From Dactylorhiza incarnata (Eukaryota > Streptophyta > Magnoliopsida > Asparagales > Orchidaceae), in NCBI GenBank assembly GCA_033032865.1, contig JAWHQI010000051.1:12294001-12358000 (forward strand): DNA of 64,000 nt, given 5' to 3'. This document shows, piece after piece, positions 53,481 through 64,000 of this stretch. Made by a program: the position numbers and the translations under genes. How positions within the stretch are numbered: position 1 is the stretch's first letter; each line of letters opens with the position of its first letter. A model generated the notes under the pieces. That model had not been told where the DNA came from. It made no database searches and worked only from the letters and a program-made list of their open reading frames with translations.

Positions 53481-56400
53481 GCCAAAGTATGCGAAATATC
53501 TCAAGGAGTTGCTCTCTAATAAAAAAAACTTGAAGATATTTCGCATATTTCCTTAAACGCAGAATGCTCTGCTGTTATACTCAACAAATTGCCCCAAAAA
53601 GCAAATGACCCGGGACGGTTCTCCATCCCATGTCTATTTGGCAATGCGTTAGTAAAACACGCCTTAGCTGATCTTGGAGCAAGCATAAACCTCATGCCTT
53701 TTTCGTTATTCAAAAAGTTAGGTTTAGGAAATCCTAGCCCCACCCGAATGAGTATTCAACTCGCCGATCGATCATTAAAATATCTAGTAGGGATAGTGGA
53801 GGACGTGCTCGTTAAGGTTGACAAGTTCATTTTTCCGGTGGACTTTGTCATTCTTGATATCGAAGAGGATGCCGAAGTACCCCTCATACTCGGCCGGCCC
53901 TTCCTTGCCACCTCCCGCGCGATTATCGATGTTAGTGATGGAAAGCTCCTCCTACGGGTTGGACAAGATGAAGTCACTTTTAGCATAAATCCCTCAATGC
54001 GAAATACTCTAGAGAATGACGATTCGTGTTTCTACTTAGAAGAATATTTTGAAAATGAGTTTTATTCACTTCCCGAGTTAGTATCCTCATCAAGTGACGA
54101 TTCCGAGCTCGCCGAGCTCTTTTGTTTAGAAGAAGTTTCTCGTTCCACACAACCCGAACCACTTCATTTAGAAAAATTAAAAATCAAAACTTCTTATGAA
54201 GAACCACCCGTTTTAGAATTAAAACAACTCCCCCCTCATCTAAAATATCTCTTTTTAGAGAAAAATTCTAAGTTACCCGTTATCATATCATCCGAGTTGA
54301 GCGATTCAGAAATTTCTGAATTGACTCTAGTCTTAAGCAATCACCGTCACGCAATTGCGTGGCAAATATCCGACATCAAGGGTATTAACCCTTCCTTTTG
54401 CACTCACAAAATTTTCCTCGAAGATAATACCCGCAACACAGTCCAGCCTCAACGACGACTAAACCCGAATATGAAAGAAGTCGTTAAGGCTGAAGTTATC
54501 AAACTTTTAGATGCGGGAATCATCTACCCGATCTCGGATAGTACTTGGGTTAGCCCAGTACAAGTCGTTCCAAAGAAAGGCGGCGTAACGGTAGTTGCGA
54601 ACGAAAATAATGAGTTGATCCCAACCCGTACTGTTACGGGTTGGCGAATGTGCATAGATTATCGAAAACTTAATGATGCCACTCGTAAGGATCACTTCCA
54701 GTTACCCTTTATCGATCAAATCTTAGAACGCCTTTCAGGTCACTCCTACTATTGTTTCCTCGATGGTTTGTCGGGATACTTTCAAATCCCTATTTCACCC
54801 GACGACCAAGAGAAAACAACCTTCACTTGTCCCTTCGACACCTTCGCTTATCGAAGGATGCCGTTTGGCCTTTGTAACGCACCAGCTACATTCCAAAGAT
54901 GTATGCTGGCAATCTTCGACGAGTTAGTAGAGGAAGTGATGGAAGTCTTCATGGACGACTTCTCCGTTTTTGGAAACTCTTTCAAAAATTATTTAAAAAA
55001 TCTCGAGCGTGTGCTTCAGCGTTGTGAGGAAACGAATCTAGCTCTCAATTGGGAGAAATGTCATTTTATGGTCAAAGAAGGATTAGTCCTTGGCCATAAA
55101 ATATCGGGCAAAGGGATCGAGGTCGATAGGGCTAAGATCGAAGTTATCGAAAAGCTCCCCCCTCCAACGAACGTAAAAGCAATTAGAAGTTTCCTAGGCC
55201 ACGCGAGGTTTTATCTCGTTTTATACAAAATTTTTCCAAAATCACGAAGCCATTAACCCATCTTCTCGAGAAAGAATCTTCCTTTATTTTTTCCGACGAA
55301 TGTCTTTTAGCCTTTAAACTTATCAAAGAAAAACTTATAAATTCTCCGATTCTAGTCGCACCGGATTGGTCACTACCCTTCGAAATTATGTGCGACGCGA
55401 GTGATATTGCAGTAGGCGCGGTTTTAGGCCAACGGGTAAACAAGTATTTCCACCCGATTTATTATGCTAGCAAAACACTCACGTCGGCACAAGCGAACTA
55501 CACCACTACCGAGAAGGAGCTTCTAGCTATCGTATTCGCTTTTGATAAGTTTAGGTCATACATCACTCTCTCCAAAGTAATCGTCTTCACAGATCACTCC
55601 GCTCTTAGATATCTCTTAAGTAAATCGGACGCCAAGCCCCGTCTTTTGCGATGGATCCTCCTCTTGCAGGAGTTTGATTTAGAAATCCGGGACAAGAGGG
55701 GAGCCAAAAAATTGGCGGCCGATCATCTTTCCCGATTAGAAAATCCCGCTACGGAAACGTTAGTAGAAGCCGATATTAATGATAAATTCCCCGAAGAGCG
55801 CCTCCTTGCTCTCGAAAATATAATGACAACTTCCATGCCCTGGTTCGCGGATTTGGCTAACTATTTAGTAGCACGGGTCCTGCCAAAAGAATTCTCGAGT
55901 CAGCAAAAGAAGAAATTCTTTTCTGATTTAAAAAATTATTTTTGGGAGGACCCCTTTCTATTCCGTGTCTGCGCGGACCAGGTAGTGAGAAGATGTGTTT
56001 CGAGTGAGGAATGTTTTAAAATATTGCGGCATTGCCACGAAGGACCAACCGCCGGTCATTATCAAGCGAACCGAACCGCGAGGAAGGCGCTGGAGGCGGG
56101 CTTCTATTGGCCCACGCTCTTTAAAGATGCTCACACCCTTGTGAGTACTTGCGACAGCTGCCAGCGGTCGGGCAACATCTCCCGTCGAGATGAGATGCCC
56201 CAAAATATTTTTCTTGAATGCGAAATTTTCGACCTTTGGGGTATCGATTTTGTTGGTCCTCTCCCTCCCTCATTTTCAAATAAATACATTCTCGTTGCGG
56301 TCGACTACGTATCGAGGTGGGCGGAAGCGCAAGCTCTCCCCACCAATGATGCGAGAGTCGTCGTAACTTTCTTAAAAAAATTATTCTCTCGTTTTGGCAC

Positions 56401-57128
56401 GCCACGCGCTATAGTTAGTGATAGGGGCACCCATTTCTGCAATAGCCAATTCGCTAAAGTTTTAGCGAAATATGGTTTCACGCACAAGCTCTCCACTGCT
56501 TATCACCCACAAACGAGCGGCTAAGTCGAAGTCGTCAACCGAGAATTGAAGCGAATATTAGAAAAAAACTGTTTCTATTAATAGGAAGGATTGGGCACTT
56601 AAGCTCGATGACGCGCTATGGGCCTATCGAACGGCGTACAAGACCGCTATCGGTTGTACACCGTATCGTTTGGTTTATGGCAAGGCTTGCCATCTTCCGG
56701 TCGAGTTAGAGCACCGCGCATTCTGGGCGCTTAAATTTTTAAACCTAGACTCTACCTTAGCGGCCGAGCAAAGAAAACTTCAAATGAATGAATTAGATGA
56801 GTGGCGCTCGAATGCGTACGAGAGTAACAAAATCTATAAGGAGTGAACGAAGTTTTATCATGATAAAAAAATTAAATTCCCTAAAACTTTTTCGCCGGGC
56901 GATCTCGTCCTCCTTTATAATTCTCGTCTTCGCCTTTTTCCGGGAAAGCTAAAATCTCGATGGTCCAGCCCCTTTATCGTTAAAGAGGTTTGGTCATATG
57001 GGACAATTCTAATTTCCCACCCGGAAAAAGGCTCCTTCAAAGTAAATGGACACCGTCTTAAGTTGTATCTTCCAGGAGAGTTATCGAACGAAAAGAGTGA
57101 GTCAATATTACTTCCGCCGAGTACGTGA
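53479..57128 (+). pseudogene. pol: Athila pol (protease, RT, RNase H, integrase), frameshifts and one stop
   Basis: A frameshift lies at an A8 tract (53521-53528). The frame then runs through protease (ALADLGASINLMP), RT (MCIDYRKLNDATRKDHFQLPF, FMDD with ATGGACGAC at 54951-54959) to about 55210. There it shifts before the KPLTHLL-type segment; RNase H resumes at 55388 ([15 protein letters not shown]). Integrase has the HHCC finger ([11 protein letters not shown] ... CDSCQRSG), GIDFVGP and SDRGTHF. TAA at 56522-56524 replaces Gln of the SGQVEV segment, which carries the third acidic residue. The C-terminus (56580-57128: [28 protein letters not shown]) is in other frames. The Athila assignment rests on DLGAS, FMDDFSVFG and the primer site. 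Confidence 0.92.
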
Positions 57129-58820
57129 GCGCCAAATGGGTCAAGCTACGCGACCTTAAACAAAGCGCTTTTGGGAGGCACCCCAAAGTTATCTTTCTCT
57201 ATTTTGTTATTTTGTTTTAACATGTTTTTGCAGGTTTCCCTTCCAGCCTCCCTGAATTCGCCATCAGGGATGTCCTCTTTCCTCTCTTCTTCTTTTAATG
57301 CATTTTATTACTTCATACTTAGTTTTAAACATTGAGGACAATGTTTAACTTTAAGTATGGGGGTATAGTACCTTAATCTAAATAAATAATATATATATAT
57401 TATAAAATCCAAAAATCCAAAAATCCAAAAAGATGCAATATTTTTCTCTTCTCTTTATCAAAACAAAAATATAATAAAAAAAAATGCATAAAACTCATAT
57501 AAAACTATTAATAATTTGAGTTAATCTTTTTTGCTAAATCATTTAGTACCCCATAACTTTGCATTTTCTTGTTTTTATGCATTTATGTACTTGTTTAGTT
57601 AATATAAAATTGATTAACTTTCATATTGTTTATGTTTCATGAGTAATTTGTTGACTCGTGTAGTGTTTCTAATTAAGGTAGACGTTATTTTTGAAAAAAC
57701 TCTCTTAAATATTTGCACTTTTTCATAGTCATTTTTTTATGTTTTTCACTATTATAAAATCTACCATCCCTTGTTTTTCTGTTAAAAATCTTTGAAATGA
57801 TTGATTAGTGTTATGTATAGTAGATGCGAATCGATCTAGATGCTTATTATCTTCATTTTTCATGAAAAGTCAATTATCTTTATTTTCTATCCGAAATTTA
57901 CTTCTCTTAAATTTCTCAATACTTTGCTTTAAGTAGACTAAAGAGCATGAATATGATTTAGGCATCCTTTTGATCAGTTTGAGCTATTGTATCCCGAACC
58001 TTAAAATTCTTAATCATTGTTAGCCATGTTGTGCTTTTTCCATTTTCTCTGTAAGCCCCACTTATTTCTCACCAAAGCCATATAGCTTACCCATCTTGCA
58101 CACTTAAAACTTCTGAGCTTTATTTGTCACTTGGGTGTACTACATTTTGTCAAAATGGTGGAGATTTGTATTGTATCTAAATTGCAAAAAAAAAATATGA
58201 TATATATATTTATATATATATGCAAAAAAAAAAGTATTGAAAAAAAAAGATTATGAATGACATTTTAACCCCAACTTTATATTGCAAAATTACTTGGGGT
58301 GTCAAAATTTTATTTTCTAGCAACAAGTTCTTTGCAAAGCTCTTCTTTTTGTTTTAAGTGTGCTTTACCCTTCATGTTTATCTTTTGAACTCCACACCCT
58401 TAAAACCTAAGCCAAAAAGTTACACCTAATGAAAGTCCTTTTGATTCATGCTTCCAAGGTTTATCTTTAATACGATATCGAGAAAGTAAATTGAGTAAGT
58501 TTGTAGGTAGCATATTGATCTTTGATTTAGATTGATATGATTATAAAATGTCTCTTAGATTTTAGTAGCAACTCAATATCCTTTTCATTCACCACATTAC
58601 TCAATTTTTAATTTTGCTTAAAACATGTGATGATTTATTTTTATGATAGTGAAAATTGTAAAACTTTGTGCCAAGACTAAGTAAGAATGTTTAAGTTTCT
58701 TTTCATAATTTCTCTATCTTAATTTCGCATCGTACTTGTGTTTGGCATAGCCAATTTGTTTGGTTAGTTTCTTTTATCTTTGCTAGCTCGTATGTCTTTG
58801 CTTGAGGACAAGCAAAATAA
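57129..58820 (+). other. AT-rich region between pol and 3' LTR of the Athila element, no env ORF
   Basis: About 1.7 kb of AT-rich DNA with TATATA and poly-A runs (about 58190-58250) and no ORF of note. Some Athila elements carry an env-like gene here; this one shows none. The segment ends with the PPT. Confidence 0.7.
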
Positions 58821-58836
58821 TAAGTTTGGGGGAATT
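58821..58836 (+). other. Polypurine tract of the Athila element
   Basis: AAGTTTGGGGGAATT precedes the TGATGATG start of the 3' LTR. Confidence 0.8.
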
Positions 58837-60441
58837 TGATGATGCATAATTTGAACTAAGTTATTAATAGGGATATTTAAATATTATAATATAAATATAT
58901 AGATATTGTTAATTTTATCTTTTAAATCGTACCTTTTTATAATTATATCCTAACAACGCCTATTTTACTATTTTTTGCAGGATCCCGGGACAATTGCATT
59001 ATCATTTCTAAAGAACACGCCTTCATTTAAGGCGTGCCAAATTAAATATCGAGTGCGGTCATGTTACCGTGTCATTGAACCATATTCAAGAAGAGAATGA
59101 AGCCCCAATGGTCCGATGAGATATTTTCTCCTAAGTATGAAAGAGGCTAGCCACCTTTGACTATAAAATTCAGCATGTGTTCATGAAGGAAGCTTCTTGG
59201 AAAGAGATAAAGCTAGCCAACTTGGATCATACTTTTCAAAGCATGGGTCTCATGACAAGTGTGAAAAGGAGTAGCCGTCATTGACCTTTAAACCAACATG
59301 TGTTTTTGACCAAGGCAAGCTTCATGGAAGCTTCATCCTCATGCCATCTACCATCTCTACCTCCTTAGTTTTGGCCCTATAAATAGGCATGAAGGAAGAG
59401 GGAGAAGGCATCATCTTTCCTCCTTCATTTGAGCATTCTAGAGAGCTATTGAGAGTTTATTTTTAGAGTATTTCAGCTTAATGTTTTCATGTTTTAAAGT
59501 TCTTGTGATCTCTTTTCTCGTACTTGTAATCTTTTTGCAAACTCTCTTTGTAATGTCATTTTGCCCTTTTGGTAACTTGTTTCCAATAAGAAATAAAATA
59601 GTTTGCTACACCTTTTCTCTCTCTCTCTTTCTTATTATGCATGTTCTTAACATGATTTACGTTTCCTACATTATTATGAGTAACTAAACTTTGTTTAGTG
59701 CTTGATCAAGATGATCCAAGCAATGAAATGATCTCCTTTCCTTAATACATATCTTCTCTTTCTCTTTTAACAAATGTTTAGGATTTACCTTTGATTAATC
59801 TATAGAGAGGTCATATCATCGATATATGATTTTCTCTTCTGTTTCCGTACTCTAGTAGCCGAAAGGATCATGCGTACGGATTGATCACTCACGGGTAAAG
59901 GGAGTTGAATGCAATCCTTGAAAGAGGACGACGTAAATTTCCCGGATTGGAGTCAAATCCAATAGAGGGGTTCACCACATAAAGCGAGTTGTAGGGGTTT
60001 CGATTATAGAACGAAAGTTCGGTTGATCAACCTAAACTCAGTTGGGCGTAGCTTTGAAAGAAGTGCGTTCATATTTTGGGAACCTCCACGGTCCAAGCAT
60101 CTTCGTTAAAGAGAATTAGGGCTTTATCTATTTTCGATCATTTTCATTCTAAGGTGATTCAAGATCAAGTACTAACCTTTTAATTATCGCTTAATCATCC
60201 TCTTTTATCGTAAAACCGTTCTCTTATTTGCAAACCAACTCAAAGAAACTAATTGATAAGATAATAGTTTCCTCCTCAAAGTAGAAGTAATCAACGCGCC
60301 CCGAGGAATACGACCTTGGTATAATTAAAATATCATATACTATAGACGATAAGGTACACTTGCCTTCATCGGATATAGGTTGGAGAATATCATCAACTTT
60401 CTTTCCAAGCTAAAAATCACAACAACGAATTATTCATATCA
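58837..60441 (+). repeat. 3' LTR of the Athila element (1605 bp)
   Basis: Nearly identical to the 5' LTR, with the TATA box at 59377-59385. A 68-codon ORF at 59481 lies wholly in the LTR and is not a gene. It ends CATATCA and is followed by ATTGT. Confidence 0.95.
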
Positions 60442-60446
60442 ATTGT

Positions 60447-60985
60447 GCTTGAACCCTCACCTTGTGTAGTTGCACTTTCTTTATATTAATACTTGTGCTA
60501 GTATGGCTTGCTTGCAGGGTAGAAGCTCCGCCACCCCCGGAAAGGGGTGGGGTCGTTATAATTTGGTCAGCTGTGCTGACCGTTACTTTGTTTGCCACCG
60601 CTTGGTGGAATGTTCTTATGCAGGTGCAGGTGAGCCTAGTGGGAAATAGCGGGCGGTGGCCCTTTTGCTGAGTTAGCCCTTGAAGGCCAGCCTCCCTTTT
60701 CTGCTTTCTCATGTATTGCCGGCCTGCGTGCCGAAGTATGTTTTGAGTTTTGTACATTGGTGAATGTAAGGCCTTAAGGCCGTAACTCTATTTTATGGTT
60801 TCATTCCTATGATAGTGGACAGTTCTAAATGAAATGTTAAATCATTATGCTTCCGCTAGTGTTTAGTATACTCTGTTGTAGTTCTTTCTGTTTATCACCT
60901 TTTAACTCCTAGCTAGTGTGGTTGGTATGGCGTGGGGTCCCGGCCGGACCTACTTTTATACTATTCGTACTGGCAGGGTGTTACA
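60447..60985 (+). repeat. 3' LTR of Tekay-like element 2, second segment
   Basis: Resumes with GCTTGAACCCTCACC, matching about 43416-43954, and ends GGTGTTACA followed by CCTTC. It has the GGCCTTAAGGCC and GGTCCCGGCCGGACC palindromes. Confidence 0.93.
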
Positions 60986-60990
60986 CCTTC

Positions 60991-61210
60991 CCACACCATG
61001 ACTCCAACGACGTTTTCAAAACAAGATGGCTCTCTCTTATCCACGGGACCTGCGAAGAAACATGAGACGAAGCTCACCAGATTTCCCCATGTATACCGAT
61101 CTGGTGGAATGATAGTCCTCTTGGACCTTATCAGAGCTTTACTCTGATCCACCTCTTCAACAACTTGTTCTGAACTAGCTCTCCTTCCAGGCATACTTGA
61201 AGCATCGCTC
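60991..61210 (-). pseudogene. pol: Copia integrase-RT linker fragment (continuation of 41605-41912)
   Basis: On the minus strand it carries the same linker as 39500-39730 (VSFVSCFFAGPVDKREPSCFENVVGV, SEQVVEEVDQSKALIRSKR). Joined across the Tekay insertion it continues into the RT fragment at 41912. It is cut at 61210 by a copia LTR. Confidence 0.85.
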
Positions 61211-63053
61211 TGTTGGAGCCTATATTCCGCATCTCTTGGTTGGAGAATAACAAATACCGTGTTGTATTTGATCTTGTATTTCGTGTGTTTATAGTGTGCA
61301 GGTTGTACAGGAACTATAGCTACACATCCCTATGAATAGTATACTGAATGAAGATGATTCTCTGGAAAGAGAGCTAACGCCCCGCATTAGTTGTTAACGC
61401 CCAACGTTATCAACCGATGAGAAGAAAACCGCTGAGACGAAAACTGCTAAGAAGGAAACCACTGAGAAGGAAACCGCTGAGATGAACTGCGCTCGACGAA
61501 TTGGAGCGTTCGATGAATGGAACCTGAGTTCGACGAACTCTGAAGGCGCTCGATGAAACCTGAAGGAACCTGCGTTCGACGAACTTGGAGTTTCATTCGA
61601 CGAAATTGCCTGCGTTTGACGAAATTGCGCTCGACAAGATGCGTTCGACGAACTTGTAGTTCCGTTCGACGAAATGAGCCTGCGCTCGACGACATTGCGC
61701 CCGACAAACTGCATTCGATGAACTCTGAGTTTCGTTCGATGAAATGAGCCTGCGCTCGATGAAATTGCGCTTAACAAACTGCGTTGGATCTATGAGTTCC
61801 GTTCGACGAAATTGATTCCGTTCGACGAACTTGGTTTCTGCCACGATCCTGACGATTGCGGTTGACGAAATGGGTTTCCATTTGACGAAGGCGCGTTCAA
61901 TGAAATTAGTTTCGTTCGACGAAATTTGGTTCTGCCACGATACCGATGGTTTGCACGTTCACTAACGCCGTCGTTAATCCTTAACGCCACGCATTAGCTC
62001 TAATGGCTATTTAAAGTACAGCTCCTCTCTTTCCTCGATGGAGATTATTCCAGAATTCTGATACTTTGGAGAGAGGTTCGTGTACAACAATTAATAAATC
62101 TCCCTTGGGCTATCATGAAGATCTAAAGAAGATTTTGAAGGAGAAGGTCTACAACGCATATCCCATACGAAGGATGATCGTTTCAAGAACGCCAACATCT
62201 ACATCGACTTCGTCTTCACCTTCAGAATTTCTTGGGTAGTTTCTCTTTACTTATCTTGTAATCTTTTATTTTATTCTCTTTGTAATTCGTGTGGAGAAAT
62301 CGTTCGGGGAGAACGTCGGATTCCGGGAAGGATTCCGTGTGTAAATTCGCCTTGTGTTGGCGACTAGGTCTGGGTAGGACTTAGGGAGGAATTCGCCTTG
62401 TGTTGGCGACTAGGTCTAGGTGATTATATCTAGGGGGTGCTCGAGGCCATATCCGGGGAAGGATTGGCTAGAGCGGCTTGAGGCCATATCCGGGAAGGAT
62501 AGGTTAAGCCAACCGGTTTGTGGGGATAAAAGTCGGTATAGAAAAAGGAAAAGTTGTTTTACTTTGTACGCCTCCGATTTCTAGCGATATTGAAATCAAA
62601 CATTTCTGTATTCAATTTATTATAAAATAAAATCATGTCTTTTAATGTTTTATTCAATTGATTTTATTTCCTCTTCAGGAATGTTGTAATTAATATTTTT
62701 ATCAAAGTATTAAAATTAACATTTGTGTAATTATCTTTGAAATACAATAATCCTTTTTTATTATCTGTGATTTTCTGGAATTGTATTTCATTAATGTTTT
62801 CATTAGTAAAATCTCATTGACATAATTCTGAGCAGATTATTTTTCTGAAGAGCTAACGCCCATCGTTAACACCTAACGCCAGGCGTTAGCAACAGTAAGG
62901 AAAATGTTCTGTTTTCCTTATCTGAGATATTAAAAAATATTTTTCTATAAAATATTCTGAAACTTTAGTCCCAAACTCTGATAAATTTAATTAATATCTA
63001 AATTCCATAAAACCCTTATTCACCCCCCTCTAAGGGCGCCGTAAGATCCAACA
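61211..63053 (+). repeat. 5' LTR of copia element 4 (1843 bp)
   Basis: Termini TGTTGGAGCC and GATCCAACA. Between about 61380 and 61990 is a dense array of GTTCGACGAA words, many forming the dyad GTTCG-A-CGAAC. TAACGCC words also occur: TAACGCCCCGCATTAG at 61375-61390, TAACGCCACGCATTAG at 61982-61997, and TAACGCCAGGCGTTA near 62873. A TATA-like CTATTTAAAG is at 62007-62016, just after the array. Minus-strand ORFs over the array are repeat artefacts. Confidence 0.88.
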
Positions 63054-63055
63054 CG

Positions 63056-63072
63056 TGGTATCAGAGCATAGG
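63056..63072 (+). other. Primer binding site of copia element 4
   Basis: TGGTATCAGAGCATAGG begins two bases after the LTR and matches the tRNA-Met-type site TGGTATCAGAGC exactly. Confidence 0.92.
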
Positions 63073-63103
63073 TTATTCCAATACGGCTTCACAACTGGGA
63101 ATA

Positions 63104-64000
63104 ATGGCGCTTCATGATCTCGGATCTTCTAGAGGGGATAATTTTTATGAAAATGAAGAATCATTATGTCCACCATTATTTATGGGTGAAAATTATAATG
63201 GGTGGAAAACTCTTATGGAAAAATTTCTTAAATCTATGGATATTGAAGTTTGGAATATTACTATTAAAATGCCCCCAAGTATTTTGAATTAAAATGAAAT
63301 GTTTTTAAATGCCAAATCTATGAATAGTCTATATTGTGCTCTAGATCAAAATATTTTTAAACTTATTTATACGCTTCCTACTGCTTTTGAAGTTTGGAAA
63401 TTTCTTGAGAATACTTATAGTCTTCCTTCCACAGAAGATGAACAAGAGGAATTCCTTATGGATCCAAAAGAAGAAATCAACGAGGACTCATTCTTGGAGG
63501 AAGATCAATCTAAGAGAGAAACAATATTGAACTCAATTGATGGCAAAACATCAAGCAAAAGAGAAGACGGAAACTATAGCAAAGTAAGAAAATCTAAATC
63601 TTCTCTTCTAGTAACTAATTCTATTTCTACATTTCGTGTGCTTAAATTTGCTAAACGTAAAATTTCAAAGTTGAAACATGCTAATTCCAAATTACGTTTA
63701 GAAAATAAAACTTTAAAAGCAAACCCTAAAGTAGAATCTTATATTGATGTTTCAAATTTTCTTTCATGCTCTTTAATTAAAATTCCTACTCCTTGTTTAG
63801 AATGCAATCTATTACAAGAAAAATTCAAGGATATTGAAAAGGGCTCTTAGTTTCTAAAGAACATAATGAAAAATTGATAATTGAAAATGATGCTTTAACT
63901 TGTAAGTTAAGACAACTAAAATCTTTTGTTGAAAAAGTTCTAATTTCTAGTAATGTCATTCATCATAAGATTTTGAATAACAAAGATAAATTAGCTTACA
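63104..64000 (+). pseudogene. gag: Copia gag start, internally deleted, continues beyond window
   Basis: ATG 63104 opens a gag with LFMGENYNGWKTLMEKFLKSMDIEVW, the usual copia N-terminal start. TAA at 63290-63292 interrupts it; the frame goes on with MNSLYCALDQNIFKLIYTLPTAFEVWKFLE. It then jumps near 63430 to an acidic and Lys-rich region (EDEQEEFLMDPKEE) without the gag core that normally follows, so an internal deletion is likely. The rest is strongly coiled-coil prone (KFAKRKISKLKHANSKLRLE). A one-base shift near 63845 leads to another open frame to the window end. No knuckle is seen before the window ends. Confidence 0.75.

Larger units (their letters stand above)
49896..60441 (+). mobile_element. 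Athila-lineage Ty3/gypsy element, very young LTRs, broken ORFs
   Basis: LTRs of 1607 and 1605 bp, duplications ATTGT (49891-49895, 60442-60446), a tRNA-Asp-type primer site, gag, pol and polypurine tract are present over 10.5 kb. The two LTRs differ, by eye, at one base (T at about 49991, C at about 58932) and one CT unit in a microsatellite. Gag and pol nevertheless have at least two stops and several frameshifts, and no env-like ORF is left. Confidence 0.95.
41913..60985 (+). mobile_element. Tekay-like Ty3/gypsy element 2, split by an Athila element
   Basis: LTRs (41913-43954; 48391-49895 joined to 60447-60985), primer site, gag, pol and polypurine tract are in order, and target-site duplications CCTTC flank it (41908-41912, 60986-60990). 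LTRs differ by about 2 percent by eye. Pol is frameshifted and the protease region is unrecognisable, so it is defective. Confidence 0.95.
61211..64000 (+). mobile_element. Ty1/copia element 4, 3' part outside the window
   Basis: A 1843-bp LTR, a tRNA-Met-type primer site and the start of gag are present. The left flank CGCTC would be the target-site duplication; its partner lies outside the window. Confidence 0.85.

Noticed and set aside
59481..59687. Hydrophobic 68-codon ORF, possible small membrane protein.
   Set aside because: It lies wholly in the Athila LTR in its transcribed AT-rich part and has no coding signature.
49896..60441. An env-like gene in the Athila element.
   Set aside because: The 1.7 kb between pol and the PPT has no ORF of note on either strand.
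61394..61844. Several overlapping minus-strand ORFs rich in Ser, Asn, Phe and Arg.
   Set aside because: They are translations of the GTTCGACGAA repeat array in a copia LTR.

Overview
The window looks like intergenic DNA from a large, repeat-rich flowering-plant genome. It is almost entirely LTR retrotransposons from both superfamilies (Ty1/copia and Ty3/gypsy), including lineages known only or mainly from plants (Sirevirus, Athila, Tekay and Tat-like, plus a 5S-bearing Cassandra-like repeat). I found no intact host gene. The only host-derived piece recognised is a two-exon remnant of a PDR/ABCG transporter gene. The species cannot be told from the sequence.

Layout. 1-5166: 3' part of a Tekay-like gypsy element (pol plus 3' LTR). 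5167-7922: unassigned DNA, then the LTR end and gag of a Tat-like gypsy element. 7923-9300: PDR transporter remnant on the minus strand and unassigned DNA. 9301-11253: copia LTR and gag relics. 11254-30853: a minus-strand Tekay-related element that has gag but no pol (TSD GGTGA). Its 3' LTR is split by a near-complete Sirevirus at 12793-23864 (TSD AAATC). 30892-32665: a probable Athila-type solo LTR. 33510-41604: two copies of one copia family in opposite orientations, giving a 1.45-kb inverted repeat. The minus copy holds a 762-bp palindromic Cassandra-like insertion (38670-39431) with two inverted 5S rRNA-derived blocks. 41605-41912 plus 60991-61210: a further fragment of that copia family, split by a second Tekay element at 41913-60985 (TSD CCTTC). 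The 3' LTR of that Tekay element is split by an Athila element at 49896-60441 (TSD ATTGT). 61211-64000: LTR and gag start of another copia element that runs off the window.

No functional pathway is encoded. The order of events can be read from nesting and LTR divergence, with differences counted by eye: Athila (one substitution and one 2-bp indel between LTRs) is youngest, then Sirevirus (about 7 in 1307), then the two Tekay hosts (about 1.5-2 percent). Most coding regions are broken by premature stops and frameshifts. Many stops are single C-to-T or G-to-A steps from CAG, CAA, CGA or TGG, as expected for methylated DNA.

The most interesting signals are: the palindromic 5S-bearing element and its Tekay-like termini; a copy of the Sirevirus LTR palindrome-plus-TATA arrangement just upstream of its env-like ORF; and the fact that almost every LTR family here carries its own array of short dyad-symmetric words, one of which is shared between a copia and a gypsy LTR.
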